Shown here piece by piece: positions 54,446-60,000 of a stretch of 60,000 bases of DNA. Both the position numbers and the translations under genes were made by a program. The DNA is from Cryptomeria japonica. Taxonomy: Eukaryota; Streptophyta; Pinopsida; Cupressales; Cupressaceae. Under the pieces are notes generated by a model. That model saw only the letters and a list, made by a program, of their open reading frames with translations, was not told where the DNA came from and searched no databases. The stretch lies in assembly GCF_030272615.1 (NCBI RefSeq), contig NC_081415.1:194649195-194709194 (forward strand). The letters are read 5' to 3'. Position 1 is the stretch's first letter, and every line of letters starts with the position of its first letter.

Positions 54446-54944
54446 CTAAACCTAGGGAAAGGGTTTCCAGGCTTCAAAACAATTATAACAGGGGAGAACT
54501 TCCTGGTATCTAGAAGAAGGGGGCCCTTTTGTTCATGAAGTACTTCACCTTGGACAAAAGGAAAAGGAGGTTCCATCTATAGATTTTTCCCATGTTGAAT
54601 CATCTTTGCCATGGGGTAAGAATGAATTTTCTGTACTAGATTTTTTCCTCTTTATCTTAGTCTGTCTCTAAAGATATTGTTAAGGGTAAACCCCCTCTCC
54701 ACCAGGGCCTTGTTTGTAGGTTGTATGATTTCCACTTGGCCTTATCCCCTTCTGATGGAATCCTTTGTTTATATTGGATCCACATATGACCCTAATTTAT
54801 ATGTTGATCTTATTGTCACTCCTTCAAATTCTAGGGAAGTGTCACATTCAGGTTAAAAAATGCCCACTAGAAAAAACCCTATATGTATGGCCAAATCTAA
54901 GGCCATTTCCACCACTAAAAAAGACCAAGATGTGGATACCTAGC
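54446..54944. other. Right flank of element B, decayed sequence
   Basis: Fragments of an open frame (LGKGFPGFKTIITGENF) and many stops. No gene recognised. Confidence 0.3.
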
Positions 54945-55743
54945 CGTATATGCACAAGAATGTGGAGATAGTTGAGGAATTTTTCTTTGAGTCTCTTTCC
55001 TTCGATAAGTTGGAATCTTTTAAAATCATGGGCTCAAATTGGTCCCTTCCCAATATTGCTAATGTTAATGTTAACTCTAGCCTTTCCCCTATAAACCCTC
55101 TCCCCTCTGCTATTACTAAGATCCCTAGTTCTATTTGAGTCCTCATTATAATTGTGAAGGACTTGCATGATGATGTACCAGGATAGGATGACATGTCAAA
55201 GCTTTTATTTGGGTAGATGAATGTGGCTATCAAAAAAAATAATCAACTAGAGGTAGTAGCAGAGGAAAAAGCCAAGGCTAGCACTTGGGTGGATGGTTTA
55301 GATGAGGACAAATTGTGAAAAACTCCCAGTGACTTAGTTGGCCTCATGGGGTAGAGGGATAAGGTGGATGTGAAGATTGATGATATGGATGCCAAGATCA
55401 AAATGTTTGGGAGAAAAATTGAAGAGGAAGAGGCGAACAAAATGGAGAACCTCAAAAAGAAAATTGAGGAGGTTAACCTTGCCTGTAGGATTGTGGACAA
55501 TATGCAAAATGCCTCACTATAGGCCATCTAGGCTAATATGGAAAGGAAAAGGGAAAAGAAAAGAAAATGCATGGAGTCCCTAGCTATGGATTTTGGCCCT
55601 AAAATATCTCTAGTTGAAGCCACCCCTGATTCCAGATTGGTCTCCTCTGGCTCTAGGATTGGTTCGAGCAAAAAAGTGTCATTCTCTAATAAAGTGTTAA
55701 GTTTGTGCCAAGATTGGCAGGAAAAAGGTGCCCCCATGTAGTA
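54945..55743 (+). pseudogene. Decayed coiled-coil protein, LINE ORF1-like
   Basis: In one + frame with about six stops the translation gives FFFESLSFDKLESFKIMGSNWS, VKIDDMDAKIKMFGRKIEEEEANKMENLKKKIEEV and MDFGPKISLVEATPDSRLVSSGSRIGSSKKVSFSNKVLSL. A Lys/Glu-rich heptad region is clear. It resembles in style the minus-strand coil at 796-1386. The following non-coding sequence has TTTATTAATAAAAACTAAAA near 55962-55978, which may be a 3' end. Family uncertain. Confidence 0.4.
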
Positions 55744-56569
55744 GAATATTTCTTAATGTCTATATTGGGTGGTTGTTCTTTGTTTTTGTGGATTTCAGTA
55801 TATCTTTATTTTTCTAGTTTTCTAGTTTAGTTGTTAGCTTTTGGGTCACCCTACTAGGTTTTTGCTATGTTTTGATGGGTTTTTTTTTGTTGGTTGTACT
55901 TCACTCATGCACCCTTGGTCTCAATTTATGGTTCTGTAACAGTAGTGCCTATCTTTCTTTTATTAATAAAAACTAAAACGAATCTTAGACTCATAGATTT
56001 TTTAAATGTTATTTAATCTACTTGATTGTGTGGACTAGTAACATGACTTTTCCTTATGCATCTCATTCTGCTTTACATTAGATAGTATTATTTGGACATA
56101 TATGCTTTGCAAGTCACCCTTAGGTAGCTTTATTGAACATATTATTGTTATTGATGCCGAGGTATCAATGAGTTTGCTCAATTGTTGTAATACTGCCATC
56201 CTATGTTAGAGAATTTAAGAACGGTGAAGAACAATATATAGTTATGTTGGATAACTCTCTTGTAGAATGTTAATGTTATTATCATGTATCAATAATAGTT
56301 ATTCCTAACTATCTGTCATATTTTTAAAAGTTTGGAAGTGTATATGATATTTTTGAGCTTTGTTGCTCATACATAGTATGTGTTCTTAATTGTATTATAT
56401 TGGTTTGTGGTACCACATTCTACCAAATTCAATCAATATGGCTTGTGGTTTGGAAGATAAGTAAGGCTACATATGAAGAAAAATCTATTAAAATTTTAGA
56501 GGCTGAACTTCAACAAGAAGAGAAAATTATAAGTGATAGAGTGGTCGTTTTGTTATCTGGTTGATTATT
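55744..56569. other. No gene seen
   Basis: T-rich, then AT-rich sequence without long ORFs or recognisable repeats. Confidence 0.4.
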
Positions 56570-57045
56570 CTGTTGCTCATGGTGGATGTGCTATGTTCCC
56601 TCTCTATAGTGCATGCAAAAAATTAGAAAGTTGCAAGGTGTGATAGCTCTTGTCACTTATGCTTGGGAAAGAAATAGCATAAATAAAACATTAATCTAGA
56701 TATTTATGTAGGTTGACAATATAAGAGAAGCTCGGTTATGAAACAAATTCCCAATTTAGAATTATTGATCCCTTTATATTAACTAACTGCATGCTTTCAA
56801 TGATGTGTATTGCATGAGTATATAATCAATAGTTGATAAGGTTTCCATTGGGAAGGATTATAAAAATGGGATTTCATTAAGGATTTGGATCAAGATAACA
56901 TAGGATCTAAACAATGCACAAGTAAGTGGTAGATATCGTAAAGGACTTGAAAAGTAATGTGGGAGTTTTTGTCTAAGCCAAAGGATGATGGATCTAGGTA
57001 ATCCCTAGTAGATAATGTAGGAGGCAATAATTTAATAATAACAAC
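56570..57045 (+). repeat. Dispersed repeat R, third copy (partial)
   Basis: Aligns with 4138-4545 and 59600-60000 (CTCTTGTCACTTA, AGCATAAA, TATATAATCAATAGTTGATA, GGATCTAGGTAATCC). More diverged than the other two copies. Confidence 0.6.
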
Positions 57046-57340
57046 ATATAATTATATAAATAATTTAACAATATTTACTATTATAATAATATAACTTAAA
57101 ATAATAATAATAATAATTTCAATAATTTAATATTGTATATTTTAATTATAATTTAATTAATCTTACAAATATATTAAAATAAAATTAAATCATCTCTATC
57201 TATATAAATTTGACTAAAATCAAATTAAAATTTAAGTTATGTTATTAAAATTAAATTCAAATTTATTAAATTTTATTTAATAATTATTAAGTAAAAATTA
57301 TTGAAGTTAAACTATGAAAGTAACATTGTGGGGCCAATGA
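57046..57340. other. AT-rich stretch, no gene
   Basis: Nearly all A/T with AATAATAATAATAA and short ATTTAATTA words. Confidence 0.7.
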
Positions 57341-57440
57341 AAATGGATATTCTTTTTTAAGGAAAATGGATATTCTTTTTGTAAGGAAAATGGATATTCT
57401 TTGTTAAGGAAAATGGATATTCTTTTTGTAAGGAAAATGG
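57341..57440. repeat. AAGGAAAATGGATATTCTTT tandem repeat
   Basis: Four units of about 22-26 bp, differing mainly in the T run (CTTTTTTAAGG, CTTTTTGTAAGG, CTTTGTTAAGG). Confidence 0.9.
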
Positions 57441-57445
57441 GGCCA

Positions 57446-57651
57446 GCCTTAAACCACACACATTAAGAAACATATTAAGCCTAGATAATATTAGTCAAAT
57501 CTGAGTGTTTAACACTTCTAAATCTAGAAGTGTATTCTTAACGTGGCCACACACATTAATCAAAATATTAAGTCTATAAAATGTTAGTTAAATCTGAGTG
57601 TTTACTACTTTTAAGCCTAGAAGTGTAAGCTTAGTGTGTGTGGTTTAAGCC
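57446..57651. mobile_element. MITE-like element with 22-bp terminal inverted repeats
   Basis: Left GCCTTAAACCACACACATTA continuing AG, right reverse complement GGCTTAAACCACACACACTA continuing AG; about 20 of 22 match. It is 206 bp and non-coding. The inside is two related halves (57478-57560 and 57566-57630, each with CAAATCTGAGTGTTTA-like and CTAGAAGTGTA words). I could not identify a target duplication, so the superfamily is open. Confidence 0.6.
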
Positions 57652-58424
57652 ATGTCAGTTTGCGATTTAATTTTTTGTGAGATGGCAGAAATTTCACATT
57701 GAATAGGCTTTATAATGAATGATTTCAAGTCATATCAATCGATGAGCTATTCTCCCCCCAAAAATTTAATTTTAATCTTTATACCATCTTATCGTTTTAG
57801 ATTTTGAAATGTTGTTCAAATATGATTTTTTGGTATTTCTTGAGAAATCTACAATCAATTATTTCTATCAATGGTGGTGGAGCTTGCAAACCATAGATTA
57901 TCTTTTTCAAATTTTTATTTTTATTATTTGGATGAATTTACTATTTCTGATTCAATATCTGTCTTTTGTGAAAAGGAGTATGAAAATCTATGTGACTATA
58001 ATAAGAGAATATATCTTTAAGATAAGGTTTAATGATGAAGTCCATGTTGTAAGCATCTAGATGGTGCTGAGTTCAAATATTCTATAATACTAAAAAGAGG
58101 AAAAAATGAAATATAAGGTTTATGGTAGAGATATTGCAGTGGAGGTAGAGTGAATGTAGATTAGACATGTCATAAAATTTTCAAATAAGATATGATTTTG
58201 ATTAGGAATCCAAATAATTATAATAAAGATATTTTTATTTGAAAATGGTTTTCTTTTCTTTAGTTGATTTTGTATTCTTTCAAAGAGATCACAACTAGTG
58301 TAAATCTGAAGACTAATATCTTTTTTATTAGGATTAGAAATGACTATTTTTGAAAGGGCCATAATCTTTATATATAAAAATAAACCAATGAAATCTAGTC
58401 AATAACTAAAAGCAAAAATAAATC
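57652..58424. other. No gene seen
   Basis: AT-rich; the small ORFs (for example 57809-58060) have low-complexity hydrophobic translations and no paralogue in the window. Confidence 0.4.
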
Positions 58425-60000
58425 CATAAAATAAATAAATTTATTGGTTGGATTCCTAGATTCGATATCATCCCTTGAAATTGAAAGGAACAATTCAGTA
58501 GCCTTCTCTTCGATTCCAATATTTTTCTTTCTTTACATGGATTAAGAAAACCCCATGCAACTTGATACTTCCTATCAATCCTACTTTCTAGTCTTTCTCT
58601 CTCACAAGTTACCATTTATTCTTAATTTTAGTGTATGCTTTAGTGGTTTTATATATGTCACTTTTTTAATATTCTAATATTTTATTTTAATATTTTTGTA
58701 CCTTATTTTTTCCTAAACATTTTTGTTATAGGTTTTTTAAATGATTAATCAACACCTAAAATTGGCATACAAATAAATAATAACTAAATGAGAGATTAAA
58801 AAAAAATCAAGTATTCTTTTCTTAGTCTTAATGTAGATTCTATTAAATTTGGACGGATTTCTAACAAATGAAATCAAAATTATTATTTACATGAGAATCT
58901 TTGGTGATAAAATTGGACCTTAACATGAATTTTAAAAACTAGAAATTGATATCCTAGTAATTGTTCATTTCTTAAAAATATTCATTTGTTTATGTAACTA
59001 CAAACATGAAGCTTAGATCACTCAAAATTTAGACTCTATTATGATTTTTTGTATGTCAATTTGTTTAATGAATATGATATAGAGTCATGTTTGATAATTT
59101 TGGAAACAACAATAGTAATGGCAACTGAGTTTGGACAAGCTTCAAATTTGACTAAATTTATGCATAAATATCTACAAACACTTTGTAACTACAAAACTTG
59201 GCTTGTTGTTCACTCATTGGTATGTGAATCCACCAATTATAAAGGCCAAATATGAACAACCTAAATACATTTGACAATCTTGCATCATCATGAAAAAAGT
59301 AGCCACCATTGATTACCCAAAGTAGCTCAATCCTTCTCATAGAGAGGAACACCTTTAAGATAAATATTTAAATTATTATTTTCACATTGAATATTTTCCA
59401 TGAGACTTTTATTTTAAAAGACATTAAATGTGACTTCATTCAAACTTGAGATCAATGCCCCTTTTTGTATCTTTTTGCTGAGAAGAGCAAGATGGTGCTT
59501 GATAGCAATGAGATTGGTTGGTGTAAAGGTAATGAAAGTACTCTATGAATTGTTGTGTTCTCTCTCAACAATCCATGTGAAAATTTAAAAGTTGAAAGAT
59601 ATAATACCTCTTGTCACTTAGGCTTGGAAAAAAAAAATAGCATAAAGGAAACACCAATCTAAATATTTATGTATGTTGATAGTATGAGAGAAGCTCGATG
59701 ATAAAACTAATTTCCAATTCAAAATTATTGATATTCTAATATAAATTACATGCTTTCAAGGCTGTGTTTGATATGAGTATATAATCAATAGCTGATATAA
59801 GTTTGCCAAATGTGGGAAGGATTAGGAAAAGGGGGTTTCATTGAGGATTAGGATCAAGATAACTCAAGACCTAAACAATGCACAAGTAAGTTGTAGATAT
59901 CATAAAGGGGTTGTGAAGTAATGTGGGAGTTTTTCTCTAAACCAAAGGATAATGGATATAGGTAATCCATAATAGATAATTTAGGAGGAAATAATAGAAA
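58425..60000 (+). repeat. Dispersed repeat R, right copy (uninterrupted, runs off the window)
   Basis: The most complete copy. It corresponds to 325-499, 2464-3459 and 4138-4545 joined, and thus shows the empty sites of the 500-2463 insertion and of the solo LTR (CCTCT at about 59608-59612). No protein is encoded that I can recognise. Confidence 0.7.

Overview
The window is nuclear DNA of a seed plant with a large, repeat-filled genome. The Tat-lineage Ty3/gypsy elements, plant-style introns, (TC)n-rich leaders and nested insertions fit a gymnosperm best, but that is inference. I see no ordinary host gene and no RNA gene. Almost everything is transposable elements inside transposable elements.

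The centre (5528-54445) reads as one DNA transposon, 'element B'. It has inverted termini GGTAAGTGCACAAAGATGGT / GGCATGTGCACAAAGATGGT. Without its insertions it is about 12.5 kb. It carries a decayed DDE-type transposase gene on + (29805-32305, last exon at 48661) and a convergent multi-exon gene of unknown function on - (54052-51397). Between them lie ~358-bp tandem repeats.

Within B's duplicated leader sits a second member of the same family, 'element A' (6990-27101, ~9.0 kb without its own insertion). It has related termini, a CATATG target duplication and a paralogous empty site at 29173-29178. A keeps the tail of the + gene, the ~360-bp tandem repeats and the - accessory gene. The DDE core is missing, and a ~2.1-kb inverted-repeat structure with a GGGGTCATATGG array lies upstream of the remaining tail.

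Inside A, in an AT-rich tract, is an 11.1-kb Tat retrotransposon on - (15533-26666; TSD TTATA; LTRs differ at 7 of 783 positions). It keeps gag and protease but has lost RT, RNase H and the integrase core. In the presumed last intron of B's transposase is a 16.3-kb Tat element on + (32373-48638; TSD ATTAA; two 779-bp LTRs I read as identical). It has an intact 2492-residue Gag-Pol and an antisense, probably two-exon plant mobile domain (PMD) gene. The shorter Tat element carries a broken copy of that PMD gene.

The flanks (1-5527 and 54446-60000) hold copies of a dispersed repeat, a Tat solo LTR (3460-4137), a decayed LINE-type RNase H, two decayed coiled-coil ORFs and a MITE-like element at 57446-57651.

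The strongest candidates for something undescribed are the two-gene A/B DNA transposon family with element-specific subterminal palindromes, and the covarying stem-loop array in the intron of the captured PMD gene.
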